DNA of 64,000 nt. It comes from Ruixingdingia sedimenti (GTDB lineage: Bacteria > Pseudomonadota > Alphaproteobacteria > Rhodobacterales > Rhodobacteraceae). This document shows, piece after piece, positions 16,252 through 26,167 of this stretch. The stretch is from contig NZ_JAVKPH010000017.1 in the NCBI RefSeq assembly GCF_031432425.1, positions 1-64,000 of the forward strand, in the 5' to 3' direction. Each line of letters starts with the position of its first letter. Position 1 is the stretch's first letter. Under the pieces are notes generated by a model. That model saw only the letters and a program-made list of their open reading frames with translations. It was not told the origin of the DNA and made no database searches. The translations under genes and the position numbers were made by a program.

Positions 16252-17024
16252 CCCAGAGCACCATCCTGACCCGCGTCGAGACCGGCGTGGGCATCATCAC
16301 CCTGAACCGGCCCGAGGCGCTGAACGCGCTGAACGCGCAGATCACCCGGGAAATCGCCGAGGCCGTGGATACGTTCGAGGCCGACGACGCCGTGGGCGCC
16401 ATCGTCGTCACCGGGTCCGACAAGGCCTTCGCCGCCGGCGCCGACATCAAGGAAATCAAGGACAAGACCTTCATCGACGTGTTCGGCGAACAGTTCATCA
16501 CCCGGCACTGGGAACGCCTCGCCAGCGCGCGCAAGCCCACCATCGCCGCCGTGTCGGGCCATGCCGTGGGCGGGGGCTGCGAACTGGCGCTGATGTGCGA
16601 CACCATCGTCGCGGCCGAATGCGCGCGCTTCTCGCTGCCCGAAACCCGGATCGGCGCCATCCCCGGCGCGGGCGGCACGCAGCGGCTGACCCGCGCAGTG
16701 GGCAAGGCGCTGGCGATGGACATGATCCTGACCGGGCGCGTGCTGACGGCGCAAGAGGCGCGCGCGGCCGGGCTGATCGCCCGCGTGGTGCCCGACGGCA
16801 CGCATCTGGCCACGGCGGTAGAGATGGCGGCGACCATCGCCCGATCCTCGCGCCCCATCGCCATGCTGGCGAAAGAGGCGGTGAACAAGGCTTACGAGAC
16901 CCATCTGGCCGAAGGCATCCACCTGGAACGCCGCCTGCTCTACGCCACCTTCGCCACCGAGGACCGGCGCGAGGGCATGAACGCCTTCGCCGAAAAGCGC
17001 AAGCCGCAGTTCAGGAACCGCTGA
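16248..17024 (+). CDS. Enoyl-CoA hydratase, candidate cyclohex-1-ene-1-carboxyl-CoA hydratase (BadK-like)
   Basis: 258 residues, single-domain crotonase. The oxyanion-hole motifs are FAAGADIKEI and GHAVGGGCELALMCD. Both candidate acid/base glutamates are present, in GGGCELAL and SLPETRIGAIPGAGGTQRL. It adds water to a 2-enoyl-CoA. In this locus the missing step between AliB and BadH is hydration of cyclohex-1-ene-1-carboxyl-CoA, and this is the only free-standing hydratase, so a BadK role is likely. An ordinary short-chain hydratase cannot be excluded from sequence. It ends 22 bp before a large stem-loop repeat. Confidence 0.8.
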   Translation: MTQSTILTRVETGVGIITLNRPEALNALNAQITREIAEAVDTFEADDAVGAIVVTGSDKAFAAGADIKEIKDKTFIDVFGEQFITRHWERLASARKPTIAAVSGHAVGGGCELALMCDTIVAAECARFSLPETRIGAIPGAGGTQRLTRAVGKALAMDMILTGRVLTAQEARAAGLIARVVPDGTHLATAVEMAATIARSSRPIAMLAKEAVNKAYETHLAEGIHLERRLLYATFATEDRREGMNAFAEKRKPQFRNR

Positions 17025-17046
17025 GGGCCCGCCAGGCGTTCCGGTC

Positions 17047-17177
17047 GGCGCCGGGGCGCTGCCCCGGACCCCGGGATATTTAGAGACAGAAAGTGAGCAG
17101 GGATCTACGCAAAACCCCTTCTTCTTCACTTTCTGTCCTTAAATATCCCGGGGGTCCGGGGGCGGGCCCCCGGCGCC
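17047..17177. repeat. Intergenic stem-loop repeat, family 2 copy 1 (between convergent genes)
   Basis: A long imperfect inverted repeat. The left arm (17047-17096) runs ggcgcc...ccccgggatattta...gacagaaagtga; the right arm (17126-17177) is its near-complete reverse complement. The gap between arms is about 29 nt. It lies 22 bp after the crotonase stop and 26 bp after the LysR stop. Copies occur at 41931-42055 and 46415-46557. A bidirectional terminator or a structured repetitive extragenic element is the likely role. Confidence 0.85.
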
Positions 17178-17203
17178 ACGCCCCCCACCGGAACGGCCGC
17201 CGG

Positions 17204-18124
17204 TCAGATCCGCCCCACCCAGTCGCCCGCGCGCACCAGCGCCTCGATCTGCGCGCGGATGTGGCGGACCACGGCGCGGGTCGCCGGGGCGGCGGCGCGT
17301 TGGGGGGCGTGGGCGAGGATCAGTTCGCGGCTGATCACCGGCCCCACGATCTTCTGCGCCACCAGCGCGCCGTCCTTCAGCCGCGCCTGCACCGCCGTCA
17401 GCGGCAGCACGGTGCGGATCGTCCCCGTCGCCACCAGGTCGCAGATCGTCGGCAGGGTTTCCAGTTCCATCGCCACGTTGAGCGGCACGCCCGTCTGCGC
17501 CGCGGCCTCGTCCACCAGCAGGCGCAGGCCGTGGGGCTGGCCGGGCAGCACCAGTTCCAGATCGGCCAGCGCCGGCAGCGGCACGGTCTCTGCCGCCCCG
17601 GCGGGGGCATTGGCGGCGGAAATCAGATACATGTCCTCGAACAGCAGATGTTCGGCATCCAGCAGCGTGCTGGTGCGGGTCTTGTAGAGCACCGCCAGAT
17701 CCACGCGCCCGTTCACCATCCATTCGGCCACATGGCCGCTGAACCCTTCCAGCACCCGCATGCGGATCCCCGGATGTTCCGCCCGGATCCGCGCCAGCAG
17801 GGGCGCCAGCAGCGCGAGCCCGACCGAGGGCGGCACGCCCAACGTCACCGTACCCCCGAGGACGCCGCGTTGCTGGCCCAGTTCCTGGCGCAGGCTTTCG
17901 ACATCGGCCAGCACCACGCGGCCGCGCGCCAGCAGGGTTTCGCCCGCCTCGGTCGGCACCACGCCGCGGCCGTTGCGGTAGAACAGCGTCACCCCCAGAT
18001 CCGATTCCAATTCCCGGATCCGGCGCGACAGCGCGGACTGCGCGATGTTGTTCTTCAGCGCCGCCTTGGTGAAGCTGCCGGTTTCGGCGATGCTCACGAA
18101 ATAGCGCAGGTCGAGAAGTTCCAT
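17204..18124 (-). CDS. LysR-family transcriptional regulator, last gene of the hyuAB operon
   Basis: 306 residues. The N-terminal winged helix (about 1-60) reads MELLDLRYFVSIAETGSFTK and NNIAQSALSRRIRELESDLG, typical LysR. The C-terminal co-inducer domain starts near 90 (VLGGTVTLGVPPSVGLALLAP), in the style of the Nac/Cbl/CynR relatives. It is transcribed after hyuB with 54 bp between, so it may control its own operon. It is convergent with the crotonase gene across a stem-loop repeat. The inducer is not predictable. Confidence 0.88.
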   Translation of the reverse strand: MELLDLRYFVSIAETGSFTKAALKNNIAQSALSRRIRELESDLGVTLFYRNGRGVVPTEAGETLLARGRVVLADVESLRQELGQQRGVLGGTVTLGVPPSVGLALLAPLLARIRAEHPGIRMRVLEGFSGHVAEWMVNGRVDLAVLYKTRTSTLLDAEHLLFEDMYLISAANAPAGAAETVPLPALADLELVLPGQPHGLRLLVDEAAAQTGVPLNVAMELETLPTICDLVATGTIRTVLPLTAVQARLKDGALVAQKIVGPVISRELILAHAPQRAAAPATRAVVRHIRAQIEALVRAGDWVGRI

Positions 18125-18178
18125 ACCTTCCCCATCGGTTCCGCCCGCCCGGGACCATGGCCCGGGCGGGCGGTCTGG

Positions 18179-19957
18179 TCAGGCGGATTGGGCGCGGCGC
18201 GCGCGCAGGGCGTCGGTCGCGGCCGTATCGAGGCCCCACCGATAGCCGTTCTGCACCTCCTGCACAACGACGCCATAGACCTCGCGCGCATGGTCGGGGG
18301 TGATGTAGCCGTCGAGCAGATCGTCCAGCACCTTGCGCGGGTCGCGCCGCAGCGGGTCGCCATAGCCCCCGCCGCAGGGCGACAGATACGTCACCACATC
18401 GCCCAGTTCCGCCCGCATGCCGGAAAACTTGGCCGGCACGTCCTGCGGGTCGGTGCCGCGGTCGTGGTTGTGGATGCGCACCGCCGCCGTCGCGCCCTCG
18501 TGCCCGCCGAAGATGCCCCAGGGGGTATCCTCGTTGCGGTCGGATTCGTGGGTCATGAAGCCCGGCGTCAGGAAACGCTGCGATTTCACCACCCCCATGC
18601 CGCCCCGGTATTCGCCCGCGCCGGGGAAAACATCGTCGCGGATCTCGTAGCGGTCGCAGATCATCGGCAGGTGCATGCCGAGGTCTTCCAGCGGGTTGTT
18701 GCGGGTGTTGCGCATCAGTTCCTCGATCGTGTCGGGGCCGTCCGATGCGGGGCGCCCGCCCATCGCGGCCTCGTTCACCTCGATCAGCACCCAGTAGTCG
18801 CCCGAGGGCCGCACACCCGAATAGCTGGCAAACGACAGGCAGGCGGCGTTGCCGGCGGTGCATTTGTCGGGCAGCACCGGGGCCAGCGCCTTGATGATCA
18901 GGTCCACGATGCGCTGGATCTGGTTGAAGCGCGCCTCGCAGGCTGCCGGCGCGATGGGGTTGAAGATGGACCCCAGAGGCGCCGTCACCTTCACCGGGCG
19001 GAAGGACCCCTCGTTCTGGGGGATGTATTCCTGATTGGTGTAGGTATCCAGCAACAGCGCGCGGAAGGCGAAATAGCAGGCCACCTTGGTCGAGCCCTCG
19101 AAGGGCACGTTGAAGGCGGTCGGCACCTGCGGCGAGGATCCGGTCAGGTCCACCTCCACATCGTCGCCGCGCACCCGCACCGTCACCTTGATCGGCAGAT
19201 GCTTGCCCCGCGTGCGGCCGTCATCGTCCATGAAACCCTCGGCGGTATAGTCGCCGTCGGGGATCTTGGCGATTTCCCGCCGCAGCATGCGTTCGGAATA
19301 ATCCATCAGCTGCTTGCAGGCCTGTTCGACGGTCCCGCGCCCGTAGGTGTCCATCAGTTCGCAATACCGGCGCACGCCCAGTTCGGCGGCGGCGATCTGC
19401 GCCTCCAGATCCCGCATCACCAGCCCCGGCACGCGGGTGTTGCCGCTGATGTAGCGCCAGAGCGTCTCGTTCCGCTTGCCGGCCTCGTAGAGTTTCAGCC
19501 CGTTCAGCAGCATGCCTTCGGCAAACACGTCCGGCACATCGATGATCAGCCCCGGCGTGGCCGCGCCGATGTCGAGGTGATGCGCGGTATTGGCCGAAAA
19601 TCCCACCAGTTCACCATGGTAGAAGATCGGCATGACGATGCCGATGTCCGGCGAATGGCTGGCGCCGTAATAGGGGTGGTTGTGGATCACCACATCCCCT
19701 TCCTTCCACGACGACTTGGGGATGCTTTTCTCGATCCCGCGCATGTAGCCGGGGATCGAGCCGATATGCATCGGCGTCGAATCGGATTCGCACAAGGTGT
19801 TGTAATCCAGATCGAACAGCCCCGCGCCCAGGTCCTGGCTTTCGCGGATGATCGAGGAATAGGACATGCGGTACAGCACGTTGCCCATCTGCTCGGCGAT
19901 GGCATGCAGCGCGCCGCCGATGACCTGGAGCGTGATCGGGTCGATAGTCTTGGTCAT
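18179..19957 (-). CDS. hyuB: Hydantoinase B / oxoprolinase family protein (HyuB)
   Basis: 592 residues, the full-length B subunit (hydantoinase B/oxoprolinase domain over nearly the whole chain). Family motifs include SQDLGAGLFDLDYNTLCESD, GDVVIHNHPYYGASHSPDI, and near the C-terminus SPCGGGYGDPLRRDP. With HyuA it forms an ATP-dependent amide-ring hydrolase (N-methylhydantoinase or 5-oxoprolinase type); acetone and acetophenone carboxylase subunits are related. It starts four bases after the hyuA stop. The substrate is unknown. Carboxylase activity is less likely because no gamma or zinc subunit accompanies it. Confidence 0.87.
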   Translation of the reverse strand: MTKTIDPITLQVIGGALHAIAEQMGNVLYRMSYSSIIRESQDLGAGLFDLDYNTLCESDSTPMHIGSIPGYMRGIEKSIPKSSWKEGDVVIHNHPYYGASHSPDIGIVMPIFYHGELVGFSANTAHHLDIGAATPGLIIDVPDVFAEGMLLNGLKLYEAGKRNETLWRYISGNTRVPGLVMRDLEAQIAAAELGVRRYCELMDTYGRGTVEQACKQLMDYSERMLRREIAKIPDGDYTAEGFMDDDGRTRGKHLPIKVTVRVRGDDVEVDLTGSSPQVPTAFNVPFEGSTKVACYFAFRALLLDTYTNQEYIPQNEGSFRPVKVTAPLGSIFNPIAPAACEARFNQIQRIVDLIIKALAPVLPDKCTAGNAACLSFASYSGVRPSGDYWVLIEVNEAAMGGRPASDGPDTIEELMRNTRNNPLEDLGMHLPMICDRYEIRDDVFPGAGEYRGGMGVVKSQRFLTPGFMTHESDRNEDTPWGIFGGHEGATAAVRIHNHDRGTDPQDVPAKFSGMRAELGDVVTYLSPCGGGYGDPLRRDPRKVLDDLLDGYITPDHAREVYGVVVQEVQNGYRWGLDTAATDALRARRAQSA

Positions 19958-19961
19958 GGTC

Positions 19962-22061
19962 TCAAGCCTCCGCGCGGCTGCGGCTGATGACGAGATCGCC
20001 CAGTTTCATCACCGTGGCGGTGAATCCGGGCGGGACGATGGTGGTGGAGTTCTGCTGCACCACCACGGCGGGGCCGGTGATCGTATCCTCGGCGCGCAGC
20101 TTCATGCGGTCGAAGCGCGGCGTGGGCAGGGTCTGGCCATCGTCGAAGGTGGTGGGGCGGGCATAGAGCGCGGCCTCGGACGGGTTGTTGCGCCCGCCCT
20201 TGGGCAGGGCCGGCAGGCGCAGGGTTTCCGATTTCGAGGTGCCGATGACGCGCAAAGTGACCATCTGCACCGGCTGGTCCTCGAAGGCATGGCCGTATTC
20301 GGTGCGGTGGATGGCGAAGAAGCGTTGCTGCACCTCGCGCGCGGTGTCGGCGGTGAAGGGGCCGTCCGGCACCTCCACCCGCAGTTCGAACCCCTGGCCC
20401 ACATAGCGGCATTCCGCGATGCGGGTGAAGGTCTGGTCGCCGGGCGCGATGCCGTCGGCGGCAAGCTGCGCCGCGGCCTCTGCCCGCAGCCGGTCGAAGA
20501 TGCCGCCCACGGCGGCGAAGGCGTTGTCGTTCTGGCCCTCGAGGATGGTCAGCGCCGACTGGGTGAATTCATAGCGCGGTTCCGTCACCAGAAGGCCCAT
20601 GGCCGCGGTGATCCCGGGATGCAGGGGCGAGATCACGTTCTTCGCCCAGATCATTTCCCCCAAGGCCACGCCATGCAGCGGCCCCGCGCCGCCGAAGGCC
20701 ATCAGGCTGTATCCGCGCGGGTCGATCCCCTTGGCGACGGAGTTCGACGCGATGGCCAGCGCCATGTTGTTGTTGACGATCTTCAGCACACCCAAGGCCG
20801 CATCGCGCACCGACAGGCCAAGAGGTTCGGCCAGCCGTTCCCGGATCGCGCGTTCCGACAGGGCCGGGTCGATCTTGAGGCCCCCGCCGAGGAAATGTTC
20901 GGGGTCGAGCCGGCCCAGAACCACCTGCGCATCGGTCACGGTGGGCTCTTCCCCGCCCTTGCCATAGCATGCGGGCCCGGGTTCGGCGCCCGCCGACCGG
21001 GGGCCGACGCGGAAGGCGCCGCCACTGTCGACATAGGCGATGGATCCGCCCCCTGCCCCGATGGCGTCGATGTCGATCATCGGCACCAGCACCGGCAGAT
21101 GCGCCACCTCGGTGTCGCGCGGGTTCTTGATCGTCAGGTCCCCGCCCCGGATGACCGAGATGTCGGCGGATGTGCCGCCGATGTCGATGGTGATGATCTC
21201 GTTCTGCCCGCAGGCCTCGCCCGTCCAGCGCCCGCCGATCACGCCGCCCGCAGGCCCCGACAGCAGCAGGCCCACCGGGTTGCGGCTGGCCTGTTCCACC
21301 GTGCTGACGCCGCCGTTCGACTGCATCATCCGCACATATGCGTTCACGCCCGCCTCGCCCAACCGGCGTTGCAGGTTGTCGAGATAGCGCGCCGTGCGCG
21401 GCCCGATATAGGCGTTCATCGCCGCCGACGAGAAGCGTTCGTATTCGCGGATCGTGTTCACCACCTCGGACGAGGCGCAGACGAAGGCGTCGGGCATCAC
21501 GCGCTGGACGATTTCCTTGGCGCGCAGTTCGTGTTCGTTGTTGAGGAAGGAAAACAGGAAGCCGATCACCACCGCGTCGAGCTTGCGTTCGGCGAACAGT
21601 TCCGCCGCGCGTTCGACCTCGGCCTCGTCCAGCTTCGTCTCGATCCGCCCGTCGGGGGGCAGGATGCGTTCGCTGACCGCGATCCGGTTGCGGCGCTTGA
21701 TCAGCGGCGCGCTCTGCCAGGGCACGTCGAATTGCAGGGAAAAGTTGTGCGGCCGCTTGTGGCGCCCCATGTGCAGGATGTCGCGGAAGCCCTTGGTGGT
21801 GATCATCCCCACCTCGGCGCCGTTCCGTTCGATGACGATATTGGTGGCCACGGTGGTGCCGTGGAACAGCGCATCCACCTGCCCCGGGTCCACCCCCGCG
21901 ATCCGGCACAGTTCCACCACGCCCTGCACCACGCCCACCGACTGGTCGGCCGCGGTGCTCGGCACCTTGTGCGTATAAACCCGCTGCCCGCCCGCGGCAT
22001 CCACCGCCTCGAGCACGAGGTCGGTGAAGGTTCCGCCGACGTCGACGCCTACCCTGATCAT
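19962..22061 (-). CDS. hyuA: Hydantoinase A / oxoprolinase family protein (HyuA)
   Basis: 699 residues from the chosen start. It begins with the actin-like ATPase motif VGVDVGGTFTDLVLEA, followed by FHGTTVATNIVIERNG and DIGGTSADISVIRGG, all typical of HyuA. It couples ATP hydrolysis to ring opening with HyuB. The start MIRVGVDVGG follows GGGAGTGCAG; the same frame stays open for about 115 codons upstream, but that stretch is basic, low in sense and unlike the family, so it was left out. No divergent regulator is present; the LysR gene follows hyuB. A hydantoin, oxoproline or similar lactam is the probable substrate class. Confidence 0.87.
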   Translation of the reverse strand: MIRVGVDVGGTFTDLVLEAVDAAGGQRVYTHKVPSTAADQSVGVVQGVVELCRIAGVDPGQVDALFHGTTVATNIVIERNGAEVGMITTKGFRDILHMGRHKRPHNFSLQFDVPWQSAPLIKRRNRIAVSERILPPDGRIETKLDEAEVERAAELFAERKLDAVVIGFLFSFLNNEHELRAKEIVQRVMPDAFVCASSEVVNTIREYERFSSAAMNAYIGPRTARYLDNLQRRLGEAGVNAYVRMMQSNGGVSTVEQASRNPVGLLLSGPAGGVIGGRWTGEACGQNEIITIDIGGTSADISVIRGGDLTIKNPRDTEVAHLPVLVPMIDIDAIGAGGGSIAYVDSGGAFRVGPRSAGAEPGPACYGKGGEEPTVTDAQVVLGRLDPEHFLGGGLKIDPALSERAIRERLAEPLGLSVRDAALGVLKIVNNNMALAIASNSVAKGIDPRGYSLMAFGGAGPLHGVALGEMIWAKNVISPLHPGITAAMGLLVTEPRYEFTQSALTILEGQNDNAFAAVGGIFDRLRAEAAAQLAADGIAPGDQTFTRIAECRYVGQGFELRVEVPDGPFTADTAREVQQRFFAIHRTEYGHAFEDQPVQMVTLRVIGTSKSETLRLPALPKGGRNNPSEAALYARPTTFDDGQTLPTPRFDRMKLRAEDTITGPAVVVQQNSTTIVPPGFTATVMKLGDLVISRSRAEA

Positions 22062-22470
22062 TCTGCACTCCCATGTCCCGGCCACCGGCGGACACCTGCC
22101 CGCCGCCGCGCCCGGGGTCCGGGCGCTGGCCTGTCGTTGTTGATGGCGACAGGAAAGCCGATGCGGGCGGACCTGCCAAACGGAATTTTTTCCCGCCCGG
22201 CGGCGGGGGCGGAGGGGGCGTGAGAGGCGGTGAAACGAGGGGTCTCGGGTAAACCTATGATATGTACAGGTTTTCCCGTATACTTTCGGGGAAGCCATGC
22301 CTTTTCGGGCAGTGCAGTCGGCCCCGCCATCTTTTGATGCGATAGCTGGTTTGCAACAGCCTGCAATTCGGGGGACAGGCGAGGTGCGGCAGGCTTGGGC
22401 GGTATGCAAAATGGAGATATAGAGGTATTAATCCATAAACAATCGGCATATCCCATCGCGCTGCCGTTCT
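22062..22470. other. Non-coding leader region upstream of hyuA
   Basis: No gene is visible. The stretch has lower GC than its surroundings around 22240-22320 and 22390-22450 (for example gagatatagaggtattaatcc), which suits promoter DNA for the leftward hyuA operon. I could not pick a convincing -35/-10 pair on the minus strand. Confidence 0.5.
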
Positions 22471-22686
22471 GGCCGGGCGGGATCAGGAAACGCACCGCGT
22501 CTCCCCCGCCCGTTCGCGCGACAGGGCCGCAGGGGCGGCGATGCCGGGGAAAATGGTTAGGCCAGCGCCTGCCCCGGCGGGCGAGTAGCGCCCGCCATGG
22601 GCGGGGCGGGCGCTGGCCGGGGGCTTTGGGCCCCCGGCCGGGGCAACTCCACCTGTATTGGAGTGGCGAAGGCGCGCGCCTTCGCC
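22471..22686 (-). repeat. Intergenic structured repeat, family 1 copy A (downstream of the Lrp gene)
   Basis: About 215 bp sharing long near-identical blocks with 39452-39666 (opposite strand) and 53811-54027. Read from the gene side it starts with a perfect 22-bp palindrome at 22665-22686 (arm ggcgaaggcgc). Next is a 10-bp stem with five-base loop (22615-22624 with 22630-22639), then a stem at 22576-22583/22589-22596 nested within arms gccagcgcctgcccc/ggggcgggcgctggc. It ends in a conserved block around gatcaggaaacgcaccgcg. The palindrome sits 48 bp after the Lrp stop codon. Confidence 0.85.
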
Positions 22687-22734
22687 AGACAGACCTTAGC
22701 GTGAATACCTGCCCGCCCTACACCGCCAGAATTC

Positions 22735-23196
22735 CTACACCGCCAGAATCGTCGTCGCCTTGATCTCTTCCATCGACAGCAGCGCGGTGACGTTGTGGAT
22801 CTTCACCTCTGAAATCAGCGCCTGATAGAAGGCGTCATAGGCGCGCGCGTTCGCCACCCGGACCTTCAGGATATAGTCGATATCGCCCGCCAGCCGGTGC
22901 GCCTCCAGCACCTCGGGGCGGGCGCGCACGGCGGACAGGAACTTGCGCTGCCAGTCGGGCTCGTGCTCGCTGGTGCGCACCAGCACGAAGAAACAGGCCT
23001 CCAGCCCGAGCGCCTCGGGGTCGAGGATCGCGGTCTGGCGCAGGATCACGCCGGCCTCCTTCAGCCGCCGGATCCGGTTCCAGACCGGGGTCTTGGACGA
23101 GCCCACCCGCCGCGCGATCTCGTCCAGCGACAGGCTCGCATCCTCCTGCAGCGCGGCAAGGATTTTCCTGTCGATCTCGTCCAGACGGACATTCAT
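22735..23196 (-). CDS. Lrp/AsnC-family transcriptional regulator beside the sulfite reduction operon
   Basis: 153 residues. The N-terminal helix-turn-helix (LDEIDRKILAALQEDASLS then IARRVGSSKTPVWNRIRRL) is followed by an Lrp ligand-binding (RAM) domain, EAHRLAGDIDYILKVRVAN. The start at 23196 follows AAGGGGAT; an upstream in-frame ATG at 23223 is less well placed. It diverges from the siroheme/sulfite reductase operon with 138 bp between starts, where an inverted repeat lies. Such Lrp genes commonly accompany this operon in alphaproteobacteria, so control by a cysteine- or sulfur-related signal is plausible but inferred. Confidence 0.88.
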   Translation of the reverse strand: MNVRLDEIDRKILAALQEDASLSLDEIARRVGSSKTPVWNRIRRLKEAGVILRQTAILDPEALGLEACFFVLVRTSEHEPDWQRKFLSAVRARPEVLEAHRLAGDIDYILKVRVANARAYDAFYQALISEVKIHNVTALLSMEEIKATTILAV

Positions 23197-23284
23197 TCGC
23201 CGATCCCCTTCGAAGCGGAACATGGGTTTCGTCCTGCCGGAATGGCGGAACAGAGTTCCTTATTTGCCCCGAGGTATCGCCTTT

Positions 23285-23299
23285 GACAAGAATTTTGTC
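23285..23299. promoter_or_regulatory. 15-bp inverted repeat between the Lrp and cobA genes, candidate Lrp operator
   Basis: GACAA-GAATT-TTGTC is a perfect five-base inverted repeat with an AT-rich centre, 36 bp upstream of the cobA start and 89 bp from the Lrp start. Lrp/AsnC sites are typically about 15 bp with AT-rich centres, and the divergent regulator is a natural ligand. Confidence 0.5.
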
Positions 23300-23334
23300 C
23301 TATATTGCCCCAACCCAACCTGCCGGAGCCCGCC

Positions 23335-24099
23335 ATGACCACGCGCCCGCATATCCCCGGAACCGTCGCCCTTGTCGGCGCGGGCCCCGGCGACCCCGAC
23401 CTGCTGACGCTGCGCGCGCTGCGGCTGATGACGGGCGCGGATGTGGTGATCCACGACCGGCTGGTGGGGCAAGGCATTCTCGACCTCATCCCCCCTCATG
23501 TGCAGCGGATCGACGTGGGCAAGGAAGGCTTCGGCCCCTCCACCCCGCAGGTGGACATCCATACCGCGATGATCGCCGCCGCGCGGACCGGCGCGCGGGT
23601 GGTGCGGCTGAAGGCCGGCGATCCCGGCATCTTCGGGCGGCTGGACGACGAGATAGAGGCGCTGGACGCCGCCGGGATCGGCTGGGTGATCGTGCCCGGC
23701 ATCACCGCCGCCGCCGCGGCCGCCGCAAGCCTCGGCCAGGGGCTGACGGCGCGGGGGCGCAACGGGTCGGTGCGGCTTCTGACCGGGCACGACGTCAAGG
23801 GTTTCGCCGAACAGGACTGGCGCGGCCTCGCCCGCCCCGGGGCCGTCGCCGCGATCTACATGGGCAAGCGCGCCGCGCGTTTCGTGCAGGGCCGCCTGAT
23901 GATGCATGGCGCCGCCCCCGACACGCCCGTCACCATCGTGGAAAACGCCAGCCACCCCGATGAACGCATCCATCCCGCCACGCTCGCGACCCTGCCGGCC
24001 AGCCTCGAATCCGTGACCGGGCCCGCGGTGCTGCTGCTCGGGCTGTCGCCCCGCGCCGCCGCGCACGCCCTGCAAGACCTCAAGGAGATCGCTCTATGA
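23335..24099 (+). CDS. cobA: Uroporphyrinogen-III C-methyltransferase (SUMT)
   Basis: 254 residues, a stand-alone SUMT without the CysG oxidase/chelatase domain. Family motifs: VALVGAGPGDPDLLTLRAL at the start, YDRLV-equivalent HDRLVGQGIL, LKAGDPGIFGR, and VPGITAAAAAAASLG. It methylates uroporphyrinogen III twice with S-adenosylmethionine to precorrin-2, the precursor of siroheme needed by the sulfite reductase encoded two genes on. I chose the ATG at 23335 because GGAG precedes it. The stop overlaps the next ATG (ATGA). Confidence 0.9.
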   Translation: MTTRPHIPGTVALVGAGPGDPDLLTLRALRLMTGADVVIHDRLVGQGILDLIPPHVQRIDVGKEGFGPSTPQVDIHTAMIAAARTGARVVRLKAGDPGIFGRLDDEIEALDAAGIGWVIVPGITAAAAAAASLGQGLTARGRNGSVRLLTGHDVKGFAEQDWRGLARPGAVAAIYMGKRAARFVQGRLMMHGAAPDTPVTIVENASHPDERIHPATLATLPASLESVTGPAVLLLGLSPRAAAHALQDLKEIAL

Positions 24100-24425
24100 G
24101 CACCCCCGCCCCCCGCGCCGCCGCGCGCAGCCGCTTCACCCCCAAGGTCGTCACCGCCAACGACCTGCGCGAGGGCGTTTCCGTCTGGCTGACCCCCGAC
24201 GACCGCTGGAGCCGCGACATGCACGAGGCCGAACTGATCGAGGACGAGGCGCATGCGCAACTGCGCCTGCTGTTCGCGGCGGCGCAGACGGGCGTGGTGG
24301 TCGGCCCCTATCTGGCCGATGCCCGCCCGGGCGCCGAGGGGCCCGAACCCACGCATTTCCGCGAAATCTTCCGCACCCGCGGCCCGTCCAACTATCCGCA
24401 CGAATGGCAGGCCCGTTCCGCCTGA
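24096..24425 (+). CDS. DUF2849 small protein of the sulfite reductase operon
   Basis: 109 residues, matching the DUF2849 family in size and features (TPKVVTANDLREGVSVWLT, then HAQLRLLFAAAQTGVVVGPYL, and HFREIFRTRGPSNYPHEW near the C-terminus). Function is unknown. It is almost always found between the SUMT and sulfite/nitrite reductase genes in alphaproteobacteria, as here. It has no membrane segment or cysteine pair. Its start overlaps the cobA stop by four bases, so its expression is coupled to siroheme synthesis. Confidence 0.8.
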   Translation: MSTPAPRAAARSRFTPKVVTANDLREGVSVWLTPDDRWSRDMHEAELIEDEAHAQLRLLFAAAQTGVVVGPYLADARPGAEGPEPTHFREIFRTRGPSNYPHEWQARSA

Positions 24426-24496
24426 CCCCATCCGCCCTTGACCATCCCCCGCCGCAGGGCCATCGGCCCTTCCACGCAGGTGCAGAAGAGACGCCC

Positions 24497-26156
<1,660 letters not shown>

Positions 26157-26167
<11 letters not shown>

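Noticed and set aside
17093..19987. A 964-codon open frame on the plus strand opposite LysR and hyuB
   Set aside because: It lies antisense to two well-supported genes, is rich in Arg/His/Gln/Gly and matches no domain; long antisense frames are expected at this GC content.
22062..22409. N-terminal extension of HyuA by about 115 residues
   Set aside because: The extension has no family similarity and the internal ATG at 22061 has a ribosome site and the canonical actin-like ATPase start.
23283..23306. TTGACA followed by TATATT as a cobA promoter
   Set aside because: The spacing is only 12 bases, too short for a sigma70 promoter; the inverted repeat GACAA-N5-TTGTC explains the sequence better.
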